Shown here: positions 26,962 to 35,370 of the stretch, one piece after another
Layout of the letters: each line of letters opens with the position of its first letter
Position numbering within the stretch: the first letter of the stretch is position 1
Source: Sphingopyxis sp. CCNWLW2
GTDB taxonomy: Bacteria > Pseudomonadota > Alphaproteobacteria > Sphingomonadales > Sphingomonadaceae
Assembly: GCF_037095755.1 (NCBI RefSeq)
Contig: NZ_JBAWKJ010000002.1
Span: 868,001-932,000, forward strand
Direction: 5' to 3'
Length of the DNA: 64,000 bases
Position numbers and translations under genes: made by a program
Notes under the pieces: generated by a model
Seen by the model: only the letters and a program-made list of their open reading frames with translations
The model's database searches: none
Told to the model about the DNA's origin: nothing

Positions 26962-27507
26962 ATGACGCGATTCTCGGTCAACGACCGCCCGGTCGAATAT
27001 CGCATGGAACCCGAAACGCCCCTGCTGTGGGCGCTGCGCGACGCGTCGAATTTGACGGGGACCAAATATGGCTGCGGCACCGGCGAGTGCGGCGCGTGCA
27101 CCGTCGACATCGACGGCGAGGCGATTCGCAGCTGCATGGTCACCATATCCGAGTGCGAGGGGCGCTTCGTAACGACGATCGAGGGACTGGCGCGCGATCG
27201 CAGCCATCCGGTGCAGCAAGCGTGGGTCGCCGAACAGGTGCCGCAATGCGGTTTCTGCCAGTCGGGCATGATCATGGCGGCCGCCGCCCTCCTCCGGTCG
27301 AACAGCAATCCCAGCGATGCCGAGATCGACGCGGCGATGACCAATATCTGCCGCTGCGGCACCTATCCGCGCATCCGTACCGCGATCCGGCTCGCCGGTC
27401 GCGTGATCCGCGGCGAGGAACGCATTGCTGCCGCGCCGCCGCCGGGAATCCGCCCCGAAGACGCAGCGCAGGCTGTCCCCGCGCTGCGTCTGCCGCCGGG
27501 TAGCTGA
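26962..27507 (+). CDS. 2Fe-2S subunit of a molybdenum hydroxylase (orphan)
   Basis: Protein of 181 residues like the alpha subunit of isoquinoline 1-oxidoreductase. The plant-ferredoxin cluster site is GTKYGCGTGECGACTV plus a later Cys in IRSCMV, and the second cluster site is QCGFCQSG with CRCGTYPRI. It should carry electrons from a molybdopterin subunit, but no large (beta) subunit gene is next to it; the following gene encodes an RcnB-like protein. Either the partner is elsewhere or this is a remnant. The C-terminal extension (last 35 residues) is Pro/Ala rich. Confidence 0.9.
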   Translation: MTRFSVNDRPVEYRMEPETPLLWALRDASNLTGTKYGCGTGECGACTVDIDGEAIRSCMVTISECEGRFVTTIEGLARDRSHPVQQAWVAEQVPQCGFCQSGMIMAAAALLRSNSNPSDAEIDAAMTNICRCGTYPRIRTAIRLAGRVIRGEERIAAAPPPGIRPEDAAQAVPALRLPPGS

Positions 27508-27640
27508 ACGCACCTGTTCATCTAGCTGAACAGCAGGCAACAGCGCGGTCAGCCATCGATCATCTTGCGAAGAGTAAGAATCGATTCATCATCCCGGCTG
27601 GCGTCTCCAGCACACGGGACATGAGTTGGAGAATGGCGAG

Positions 27641-28705
27641 ATGAAGAAGATGTTCGGAGGGTTGCTGATCGCTGCGACGATCCTGACTCCCATCGCCCCG
27701 GCGGCTGCACAGGCGTCGGGCGAGCGGGTGCAGATCGCGCAGCGTGGCGACCGCGGAGAGCGCGGCGACCGCGGCGACCGAGGACCACGCGGTCCCGAAG
27801 TGCGCCGCGGCGGCGGAAACTGGGGCGGTCAGGCCCGGCCCGAGCGCCAGCAGAGCGAGCAGCCGCGCGCCGAGCGCCAGCAGCGCAGCGAAATGCGCCA
27901 GCAATGGCGAGAGCAGCGCGGCAATGACCAGCAGCGCCAGGCGCAGCGCGAACAATGGCGACAGCAGCGCGGGAACGACCAGCAGCGGCAACAATGGCAA
28001 CAGCGCAGCAACGAGCAGCGCCAGCAATGGCAGCAGCGCGAGGCGCAGCGTCAGGCGCAGCAGGTCGATCGCCAACGCGGCGGAGTTTACGACCGCAACA
28101 ACGATGGTCGCATCGACCGCCGGTGGGACCGCAACCGCAATGGCGAGGTCGATCGGCGTTATGATCGCAACGACAATAATCGCGTCGACCGGCGTTACGA
28201 CCGCAATCGCAACGGCGACCTCGATCGCCGCTGGGATCGCAACAACAACAACCGCATCGACCAGCGCGACCGGCGTTACGATCGCAACCGTGACGGCCAG
28301 ATCGATCGGCGGTACGACCGCAACAACAACGACCGCGTAGACCGGCGCTATCGCGACGGGCGCAATGATCGCTGGGACCGCGGCGACCGCCACAATCGCT
28401 GGAACCGCGACTGGCGCAGCGACCGCCGTTACGACTGGCACAGCTATCGCGAGCGGAACCGGCACTATTACCGCATGCCGCGCTATTACAACCCGTATCG
28501 CGGCTATGGCTACACGCGGTTCAGCATCGGTTTCTCGCTGAACTCGCTGTTCTACAGCCAGCGCTACTGGATCAACGATCCCGGCTATTACCGCCTGCCG
28601 CCCGCTTACGGGGGTTATCGCTGGATCCGCTATTATGACGACGCACTTCTGGTCGACACTTATTCGGGCGAAGTGGTCGACGTGATCTACGATTTCTTCT
28701 GGTAA
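27641..28705 (+). CDS. RcnB-like exported protein with EF-loop-like repeats
   Basis: Exported 354-residue protein. A signal peptide (MKKMFGGLLIAATILTPI, cut near AAAQ) is followed by an Arg/Asp/Gly segment, then a Gln/Arg-rich coiled region, then seven 12-residue repeats of the form YDRNxDGxIDRR (28088-28348), then an Arg/Tyr-rich stretch and a C-terminal RcnB-type domain (YYRLPPAYGGYRW and an acidic-aromatic end). The repeat spacing and D-x-N-x-D-G-x-I-D pattern resemble EF-hand loops without the flanking helices, suggesting calcium or other metal binding. The ATG at 27641 has GGAGA upstream. Function is unknown; RcnB relatives act in periplasmic metal homeostasis. Confidence 0.85.
   Translation: MKKMFGGLLIAATILTPIAPAAAQASGERVQIAQRGDRGERGDRGDRGPRGPEVRRGGGNWGGQARPERQQSEQPRAERQQRSEMRQQWREQRGNDQQRQAQREQWRQQRGNDQQRQQWQQRSNEQRQQWQQREAQRQAQQVDRQRGGVYDRNNDGRIDRRWDRNRNGEVDRRYDRNDNNRVDRRYDRNRNGDLDRRWDRNNNNRIDQRDRRYDRNRDGQIDRRYDRNNNDRVDRRYRDGRNDRWDRGDRHNRWNRDWRSDRRYDWHSYRERNRHYYRMPRYYNPYRGYGYTRFSIGFSLNSLFYSQRYWINDPGYYRLPPAYGGYRWIRYYDDALLVDTYSGEVVDVIYDFFW
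28088..28348 (+). repeat. Seven 36-bp in-gene tandem repeats
   Basis: Imperfect 36-bp units each encode one 12-residue [YW]DRNxxxxhDRR repeat; the fifth unit carries three extra residues. They lie wholly inside the RcnB-like gene and keep the reading frame. Confidence 0.85.
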
Positions 28706-28736
28706 TATTCCTTTCGGTTATCAGATGACAAACTGA

Positions 28737-28763
28737 GGGGTCGGTTCGCCGGCCCCTTTTTTT
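28737..28763 (+). terminator. Terminator after the RcnB-like gene
   Basis: An 8-bp stem (GGGGTCGG/CCGGCCCC, one G-T pair) with a TTCG loop is followed by seven T. It stands between two convergent genes. Confidence 0.92.
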
Positions 28764-28812
28764 GGTGGTGGCCGCTAACGACCGATCGCAAACTTTTGCC
28801 GTGGGCCTCTTT

Positions 28813-29643
28813 TCATAAGAACTGGTCGGGGGCGCCCAAGAGGATACGAGCACCTTCGTGGAAGTGGTCTACTTGCGGTTGCTTCAATCTGAACTGCCGC
28901 AGCACAACCTCATCCGCCGCCGCCTTCAATCTGAAATTGCCGCTCTCCAACAATCGCGCGACCCAGTCGAGGAACTGACCGAGAGATTCCGCGAGCACGA
29001 CTTTCACATCCTCGTCGCGCCCGTAGAGGATCACTTGCCCAGCCCTGCCGCCGGGCCATGGGTCAAAGTCGAGACCGATATGTCCGCTTGAGCCATCATT
29101 GGTCAACGGTATCCAACCGGGATTGGTGTAGGCTGGGTCGACTGCGCCTTCAGGCCACCCTCCTCCTGGAATAGCGTAACGATTGCCGCCAAACTCGGTC
29201 AATGTGCTCGTCCAAGCCTTCCAATCCGCCGTCGCATGTTCCAGCGTCAGCAGCGGAAGTCCGTAGATGTGACCCCAGCGATCGTCGTTCTCGCCATTAT
29301 GCCACTTGTACAGTTGGCGATATGAGCGCGGCATCCTGAAGCCGACCAGATGCTCAAAGGCATCGAGCTGCGCATCGGTGGCCGGCGGATTGAACACATA
29401 TTTGTCTGCTGCCAGATTCGCGGCATACCACGCGTCGAGCCGCGCGAGCACCGGCGCAATGTCTTCATCCAGCATCGGCTTCGCTTCGCCCTCTGGACGC
29501 TTGGGGATGGCGTTCGGCGACATCGCTGGCTTCCTGGTCAACTGGCGCATGGCGCAGACGGACGGCAGCAGCCCACCTATGGCGCAGGCACCAAAGATGG
29601 AACCGCTGATCAGCAGGTTGCGCCTACTCCGATCCATGTTCAT
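28813..29643 (-). CDS. Exported SMI1/KNR4 (SUKH) family protein
   Basis: Protein of 276 residues with an SMI1/KNR4 domain, seen from the stretch ending FRMPRSYRQLYKWHNGE, then YGLPLLTLE and GWIPLTNDGSSGHIGLDFDP, near residues 85-225. The N-terminus MNMDRSRRNLLISG with a following hydrophobic segment looks like a twin-arginine or ordinary signal, so the domain is probably outside the cytoplasm. SUKH proteins are often toxin immunity proteins, but no toxin gene is adjacent. Local base composition looks less GC-rich than its neighbours, hinting at acquisition. An ATG two codons later is an equal start candidate. Confidence 0.82.
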   Translation of the reverse strand: MNMDRSRRNLLISGSIFGACAIGGLLPSVCAMRQLTRKPAMSPNAIPKRPEGEAKPMLDEDIAPVLARLDAWYAANLAADKYVFNPPATDAQLDAFEHLVGFRMPRSYRQLYKWHNGENDDRWGHIYGLPLLTLEHATADWKAWTSTLTEFGGNRYAIPGGGWPEGAVDPAYTNPGWIPLTNDGSSGHIGLDFDPWPGGRAGQVILYGRDEDVKVVLAESLGQFLDWVARLLESGNFRLKAAADEVVLRQFRLKQPQVDHFHEGARILLGAPDQFL

Positions 29644-29777
29644 CCATGCGGACCATATACGGGGGTAATTGCTAACATCCGCTTTCCTCCCATTCCGGGC
29701 GGCGGCGGAACGGCAGTTCCCCCTTGCCCTCCCCCGCCCGCCGCGCCACGGTGGCTCGATCAGACAGGGGAGACTTC

Positions 29778-31049
29778 ATGCGTAAATTGGGAATGGTCGC
29801 GGCAGCGACGCTCGCGCTGCTCGGCACGACAGCCTATGCGAAAACCACTATCGTTTATGCGGGCCGCGTCATCACCGACGCCAGCAAGCCCGCACAGGGC
29901 CAGTCGACCGTCACCATCACCGACGACCGCATCACCTCGATCGTCGCCGGTCGCGCCGAAGCGCCCGCCGGCGCCGAGGTTGTCGACCTTGGCGACAAGA
30001 CCTTGCTGCCCGGCCTCATCGACCTCCACGTCCACCTGACCGGCGATCCAGGTGAGGATTATCGCGCCGCGACGGTCGACCCCGACGAATGGGGCGTCGT
30101 CGTCGGCGCGAAAAATGCCGCGATCACGCTGCGTGCGGGCTTCACCACCGTACGCGAGGCGGGGTCGGCGCAATATACTGCCTATTCGCTCCGCCGCGGC
30201 ACGGCCAACGGCTTTATCGAAGGGCCGCGAATCGTCGCGGCGGGACCCTCATTGTCGATCATCGGCGGGCATGGCGACGTGACCGGGTTCCGCGAGGACA
30301 TTCACGACGTGCTCGACCAAGGCTATACCTGCACCGGCGCGCTCGAATGCGCCGAAAAGGTGCGCAAGGCGTCGCGCGCCGGCGCCGACGTCATCAAGAT
30401 CACCGCGACCGGCGGCGTGCTGTCGCAGCAGGGGCGCGGGCTCGAAGGCCATTTCACCAGCCCCGAATTGCAGAGCATCGCCGACACCGCGCACTCGCTG
30501 GGCCTGAAAGTCATGGCGCACGCGCATGGTGCGGGCGGGATCACCGCCTCGGCCGCCGCGGGCATCGACAGCATCGAGCACGGCACCTTCGCCGACGATG
30601 CGACGCTGAAGGTGATGAAGGCGAAGGGCACCTATCTCGTCCCCACGCTGATGGCGTTCGAGGGCATCCGCGAGCGGCTCGGCAAGGGCATCTATACCCC
30701 GACCGTCGAGAACAAGGTGCGCATGACGCTGAATGACGTCGGCAAAGCGGTGACGCGTGCCAAGGCGCTCGGCGTGCCGGTCGCCTTCGGCACCGACGCC
30801 GGCGTGTTCGAACATGGCCGCAACGGGCAGGAGTTCGCGCTGCTCGTCAAACATGGGCTGACCCCGCGCGAGGCGCTGGCGAGCGCGACGACAGTTGCGG
30901 CGAAACTGCTGTCGCTCGAAAACGAGATCGGCCGCATCGCGCCCGGCATGTCGGCGGACATGATCGCAGTCAGCGGCGACCCGCTGAGCGACGTCACCGT
31001 GCTGGAAAAGGTCGATTGGGTGATGGCGCGCGGCCGCATCGCCGATTGA
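29778..31049 (+). CDS. Exported amidohydrolase family protein
   Basis: Periplasmic metal-dependent hydrolase of 423 residues. A signal peptide (MRKLGMVAAATLALLGTTA) precedes the beta-domain and barrel. Metal ligands are visible as DLHVHLTG, the Lys in VIKITATGG, the His pair in MAHAHGAG and IEHGTF, and the Asp in FGTDAGV. This set resembles the imidazolonepropionase-like group that includes Xaa-Pro/Arg dipeptidases of Caulobacter and Sgx9260-type enzymes. The ATG at 29778 follows GGGGAG. The substrate is probably an N-acylated amino acid or a dipeptide, by family only. Confidence 0.9.
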   Translation: MRKLGMVAAATLALLGTTAYAKTTIVYAGRVITDASKPAQGQSTVTITDDRITSIVAGRAEAPAGAEVVDLGDKTLLPGLIDLHVHLTGDPGEDYRAATVDPDEWGVVVGAKNAAITLRAGFTTVREAGSAQYTAYSLRRGTANGFIEGPRIVAAGPSLSIIGGHGDVTGFREDIHDVLDQGYTCTGALECAEKVRKASRAGADVIKITATGGVLSQQGRGLEGHFTSPELQSIADTAHSLGLKVMAHAHGAGGITASAAAGIDSIEHGTFADDATLKVMKAKGTYLVPTLMAFEGIRERLGKGIYTPTVENKVRMTLNDVGKAVTRAKALGVPVAFGTDAGVFEHGRNGQEFALLVKHGLTPREALASATTVAAKLLSLENEIGRIAPGMSADMIAVSGDPLSDVTVLEKVDWVMARGRIAD

Positions 31050-31058
31050 TCGCGGCCG

Positions 31059-33602
31059 TCACGCGGCGCGGCGGATACGTCCCCGCGCCGGCGTGACCGT
31101 CTTCGGACCGGTCAGCCCGTCGATCTCGACCGCCTCGGCAAACTTCACGCCGACGCGGTTGCCCGCCGACCAGCGCGCCTCGGCATCGAAGGTCTGGTCG
31201 GCGCCGAATTCGAGCGTCAGCACCGTCCCGGGCGGGACATTCCATAGCCCCTCGATCAGCGCCCCGCGCGACGATATGTTGCGGACGATCCCCTCATATC
31301 GATACCCGCCGCTGCCGACCTGGATCGTGCGGAAAGTCGTCAGCCGCGCCTCGCGCGCGCTCTTGTATCCCTTCGCCTCGACGCGCCCGCCGCCCTCGCG
31401 GAGCAGGGCCAGCACCTCGACCAGATCCATCGGACGCCCATAGATATAGCCCTGGACATGGCTGCACCCGAGCCCGCGGATCAGCGCGAGGTCGTCGTGC
31501 GTTTCGACGCCTTCGGCGGTCGTTTCCATGTCGAGCGCGGCGGCCAGCCCGACGATTGACGAAATGATCGCGGCATTCATGCTGCTGGGGTCGGCGGCGC
31601 CGAGGACGAAGCTCTGGTCGATCTTGATCTTGTCGAACGGCGCCTTCTTCAGATAGCCGAGCGCCGAATAGCCGGTGCCGAAATCGTCGAGCGCCAGCCG
31701 CACCCCGGTGCGCTTCAATTTCTGGAACATCGCGAGATTTTCGGGACTTTCGTCGAGGAAGACGCCCTCGGTGATCTCGAGCTCGAGCTGCTCGGGACGG
31801 ATGCCCGCCGCCGACACCGCGCTCATAATCGTCGCCGGCAGCTTTTCATTGGCGAACTGGCGCGGCGAGACATTGACCGCGACGCGATATCCCGGGCCGA
31901 GATGCGCGATGGCGGCGCAGGCGGACCGGATGATCCATTCGCCGATCGGCACGATGAGGTTCGACTCCTCGGCGATCGGAATGAATTTCGAGGGGCTGAT
32001 CAGCCCGTCGGTCGCATGATGCCAGCGGATCAGCGCCTCGAACCCGGTGATCCGCTCGCTCGCGACGTCGACGATCGGTTGATAAAGAAGCCTGAGTTCG
32101 TCCTTTGCCAGCGCGTCGCGCAGCGCATCCTCGATCGCCTTGCGCTCGCTCGCCTGGTTGTGCATCGCGTCGGCATAGAAACGATAGACGCCGCGCCCCG
32201 CATCCTTCGCGGCGTAAAGCGCGAGGTCGGCGTTGCGGACGAGCGCCGACGCCGGCACCCCCTGCCCGTCCGATACCGCGATGCCAAGCGACGATCCGAT
32301 ACGCACCTGCTCGCCCTCGATCGAAAAGGGCTTGGCGAGGCTGAGGATGATCGCATTGGCGATGCCCGCGAGCTTTTCGGGCTGGCTGAGCTGCGGCACG
32401 ACGATCTGGAACTCGTCGCCGCCGAGACGCCCAACCTGTCCCTTGTCACCGACGATCTGCGTCAGGCGCCCCGCGACCTGTTGCAGCAACTGGTCGCCGA
32501 CCGGATGCCCCAGCGTGTCGTTGACCGCCTTGAACCGGTCGAGATCCATCAGCAGCAGCGCGCAGGGCTGCGGCTGCCCGCTATGGCTCTTGAGCGCGCG
32601 TTCGAGCAGGTCGGTGATGTGGCGCCGGTTCGCGAGGCCCGTCAGCGTGTCGTAGCGCGCGAGCTGGTTGATCTCGCGCTCGGACCTTTTCTTGTCGGTG
32701 AGGTCGGTGCCGCTGCCGCGAAAGCCCTGAAAATTGCCAAGCTCGTTGCTGATCGGCTGGCCCGAAATCGACCACCAGCGCTCCTCGCCCGGCACCGCGG
32801 CCTGCACCGTCAGCTCCTTGAACGGAGTGCGCGACGACAGGCTGAACCCCAGCGTCCGCTCTTCGCTCTCGTCGTTGCCGATCCGCTTGCGGATGATGTC
32901 GGTAAAGGGATGGCCGAGCAGGTCGGCGAGCGGCCGGTCGAGCCGCGCCGCGACGGTCGGCGAGATATAGACGAGCTGGCCATAGCGATCGGTTTCCCAG
33001 AACCAGCCGCGCCCCGCGCGCTCGAAATCGCGCATCAGGTTCAGCGCGCGCTGCTGGTCGCTGACGCCGAGCCGCGCGGCGCGCGTCGCGCGCCGCTGAT
33101 GCCGGACGTCCTCGCGCATCATGACGATCAGCAGGCCGAGGAAGACGAAGCCTGCGACAGCGAACGGCCAGGAGGCAACGCCAATGGCCCCGCCTAGCGC
33201 CGTCGCACCCGCGAAGGCGAAAAAGGCGGGGCGGTCCACCGCGACCGCCGACGCCGCGACGAGCAGCGAGCCGATGTGGATCGCGGTAAAGGCATCGAAA
33301 TGGCGGCTGCCGTCGGGGACCGCGATCGCGTCGAACATCGCCGCGGCGTTGAGCAACGTGCCGAGCGCGATCAGCGCCATGCACAGCATCGCCATCAGCC
33401 GCACTCGGCTGTGCGCGATCGGACGCGGTTTACGCATCGCCTGCCCGATCACCGTCAGCGCGATATCGCATGGCAAGCCGGCGGCCATGACCAGCCAGTG
33501 CGAAGGATGATCGAGGAAGCCCGCAAGGCCCGGCACGAAAGCGAAGGTCAGAAACGCAAGGACGCGGCCGATCAGCACATAGTGCCACAGCTTCGCCACA
33601 CG
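31059..33602 (-). CDS. Diguanylate cyclase/phosphodiesterase with PAS and PilZ domains
   Basis: Membrane protein of about 847 residues controlling cyclic di-GMP. In order: about six N-terminal helices, a PAS-like domain (GWFWETDRYGQLVYISP), GGDEF with an intact RLGGDEFQIV, EAL with intact GFEALIRWHH, NVSPRQF, DDFGTGYSALGYLKK, TTAEGVET and HVQGYIYGRP, and a C-terminal PilZ-like domain with NISSRGALIEG. Both catalytic sites look active. The PilZ D/N-x-S-x-x-G motif is present, with Asn in the first place, and could sense product. ATG at 33602 is preferred over a TTG at 33800 that would run into the promoter of the divergent desaturase gene. Confidence 0.93.
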   Translation of the reverse strand, partial: RVAKLWHYVLIGRVLAFLTFAFVPGLAGFLDHPSHWLVMAAGLPCDIALTVIGQAMRKPRPIAHSRVRLMAMLCMALIALGTLLNAAAMFDAIAVPDGSRHFDAFTAIHIGSLLVAASAVAVDRPAFFAFAGATALGGAIGVASWPFAVAGFVFLGLLIVMMREDVRHQRRATRAARLGVSDQQRALNLMRDFERAGRGWFWETDRYGQLVYISPTVAARLDRPLADLLGHPFTDIIRKRIGNDESEERTLGFSLSSRTPFKELTVQAAVPGEERWWSISGQPISNELGNFQGFRGSGTDLTDKKRSEREINQLARYDTLTGLANRRHITDLLERALKSHSGQPQPCALLLMDLDRFKAVNDTLGHPVGDQLLQQVAGRLTQIVGDKGQVGRLGGDEFQIVVPQLSQPEKLAGIANAIILSLAKPFSIEGEQVRIGSSLGIAVSDGQGVPASALVRNADLALYAAKDAGRGVYRFYADAMHNQASERKAIEDALRDALAKDELRLLYQPIVDVASERITGFEALIRWHHATDGLISPSKFIPIAEESNLIVPIGEWIIRSACAAIAHLGPGYRVAVNVSPRQFANEKLPATIMSAVSAAGIRPEQLELEITEGVFLDESPENLAMFQKLKRTGVRLALDDFGTGYSALGYLKKAPFDKIKIDQSFVLGAADPSSMNAAIISSIVGLAAALDMETTAEGVETHDDLALIRGLGCSHVQGYIYGRPMDLVEVLALLREGGGRVEAKGYKSAREARLTTFRTIQVGSGGYRYEGIVRNISSRGALIEGLWNVPPGTVLTLEFGADQTFDAEARWSAGNRVGVKFAEAVEIDGLTGPKTVTPARGRIRRAA

Positions 33603-33846
33603 CATCAGGTGTGTGACGAATTCCGGTGAATCGAACAGCGATTCGCCCGCTGGCAAATCGCCGCCTCCCGGCCGGATGATGTTACGCCGAACCCCCAATG
33701 TTCCGAACTTCCCCGCTTTTCTGGTCGCGGCGACCAGTGGCCAAAAAGGGGTTTCCAAATCCTTACCGCAAGCCGGTGATTTCCGCCGATATTGTGCCAA
33801 AACGGAAGGGGTTACGTTTCGGATCGCAACTTGTTATAGTCGAGCC

Positions 33847-34878
33847 ATGCCTGCTGTTCGCCTGTTCCCGCCCGACCGCTTTTTCGACCGTGCCGAATGG
33901 TCGGCGATCACGCGTGCCTCGTCATGGCGCGGGATCTGGCTCGTCGCGCACGCGTGGATCGTCAGCATCGCGCTTGTCGGCCTTGCCGCCTGGTCGCAAA
34001 ACCCGCTGGGGTGGCTGCTGGCGGTCATCTTCGTCGGCGGACGCCAGCTCGGGCTCGCGATCCTGATGCACGACGCGGCGCATGGCGCGCTCCATCCGAA
34101 CCGGAAAATCAACAATTTCCTTGGCCAATGGCTGACCGGCGCGGCGGTCGGATCGGACCTGATCGCCTATCGCACCTATCATCTCCAGCATCATAAGTTC
34201 ACCCAGCAGCCCGAAGACCCCGACCTGTCGCTGTCGAAACCCTTCCCCACCACGCGCGCCAGCCTGTGGCGCAAGATACTGCGCGACATGACGGGCCAGA
34301 CCTTCTTCAAACAGCGCATGGCGCAATTCGGATTCGCCTTCGTCGGCTTGAAAGCGATGCTGCGCGGCGAACAGGGGCAGAAAAGCGGCGCGAGCACCAA
34401 GGCCGGGACGCCGTTCAACAAGCAGTCCGACGACGGCATGACGTCACCGACGATCGACGTCGCGGGCGCGATGGCGGTAGCGCGCGCGGTCGGGCGTTTC
34501 CTGATCGTGCAGGCGGTGCTGCTCGCGGCGTCGCTCGCGCTCTATGGCTGGACGCCGTACCTGCTCTGGCTCGCCGGGCTCGCGACGACCTTTCAGCTCT
34601 ATCTGCGTATTCGCAACATCGCCGAACATGCCTGCACGACGACGGGCAGCGACGATCCTTTCACCCACGCGCGCACCACCCACGCCGGCTGGTTGGCGCG
34701 CGCGACGGTTGCTCCATATTGGGTGAATTATCACGCCGAGCATCACCTGTTCATGGGTGTGCCCTGCTACCGGCTGCCGGAGGTACACGCGGCACTCGGC
34801 CGCGCCGGACGGCACGCGGAGATGACGATCGCGCCAAATTATGCCGCGGTGCTGCGGCAGGTCACCGCAAAAGGCTGA
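33847..34878 (+). CDS. Membrane fatty acid desaturase family protein
   Basis: Integral-membrane di-iron oxygenase of 343 residues. Three His boxes are present: HDAAHG, HLQHHKF and HAEHHLF, with hydrophobic helices between (WIVSIALVGLAAW, LIVQAVLLAASLALYGW). It may desaturate acyl chains or, as in some sphingomonads, act on carotenoids or hopanoids; the sequence does not decide. It is divergent from the GGDEF-EAL gene, and its stop codon abuts that of the convergent asparaginase-like gene. Confidence 0.9.
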   Translation: MPAVRLFPPDRFFDRAEWSAITRASSWRGIWLVAHAWIVSIALVGLAAWSQNPLGWLLAVIFVGGRQLGLAILMHDAAHGALHPNRKINNFLGQWLTGAAVGSDLIAYRTYHLQHHKFTQQPEDPDLSLSKPFPTTRASLWRKILRDMTGQTFFKQRMAQFGFAFVGLKAMLRGEQGQKSGASTKAGTPFNKQSDDGMTSPTIDVAGAMAVARAVGRFLIVQAVLLAASLALYGWTPYLLWLAGLATTFQLYLRIRNIAEHACTTTGSDDPFTHARTTHAGWLARATVAPYWVNYHAEHHLFMGVPCYRLPEVHAALGRAGRHAEMTIAPNYAAVLRQVTAKG

Positions 34879-35370
34879 TCAGCCCTCCTGCACGAAACGC
34901 GCGCCGGCGCGGTCCTTGACCGTCTTTTCGGGGTCGAAGATCATCCCGTTCATCGCGACATAGACCCCGGGCGGCAGCGTCTGCGCCGCCGCAAGCGCGA
35001 AGCCGACGTTGAATTCGGCATCGCTCGCGCGCACCGACGCCGGCTGCATCGCGCCGGTCATCACGATCGTCTTGCCCGCGATTCCTGCGAGCACACGCCC
35101 GGTGACGACCATCGTGTCGGTGCCGTGGGTGACGAGGATGCGCGAGGCATCGCTCGCGGTGACCGCGGCGCGGATCGCCTCGCGGTCGGCATCGTCGAGT
35201 TCGAGGCTGTCCTTGCGCATCAGTTGCGTGACGCGGTGCGGGACGTGGACGTTGTTTTCGCGCAGCATGTCGGGGATCGCCGCGGGGCCGATCTGGAATT
35301 CCGAAAGCGCGTCGAAATAGACTTTGTCGATCGTCCCGCCGGTCGTGAAGATATCGATCACGTCGCTCAT
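34879..35370 (-). CDS. Asparaginase-like protein, N-terminal domain only
   Basis: Protein of 163 residues matching the N-terminal half of type I/II asparaginases. Catalytic motifs are present: IFTTGGTID with the nucleophile Thr, LVTHGTDTM with the second Thr and Asp, and IVMTGAMQP with the Lys position replaced in context. Full enzymes are about 330 residues and have a second domain, which is missing here with a clean stop. The ATG at 35370 overlaps the stop of the DUF3291 gene (ATGA). Single-domain members are recurrent in proteobacteria, so it is probably not debris. Confidence 0.85.
   Translation of the reverse strand: MSDVIDIFTTGGTIDKVYFDALSEFQIGPAAIPDMLRENNVHVPHRVTQLMRKDSLELDDADREAIRAAVTASDASRILVTHGTDTMVVTGRVLAGIAGKTIVMTGAMQPASVRASDAEFNVGFALAAAQTLPPGVYVAMNGMIFDPEKTVKDRAGARFVQEG

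Noticed and set aside
28088..28348. 36-bp regular repeats that could suggest a CRISPR array
   Set aside because: The repeats are contiguous without unique spacers, are imperfect, and keep one reading frame coding a clear 12-residue repeat.
34879..35370. Asparaginase-like gene as a pseudogene
   Set aside because: The frame is clean, the start is coupled to the preceding gene, and both catalytic motifs are kept, so a functional short protein is more likely than debris.
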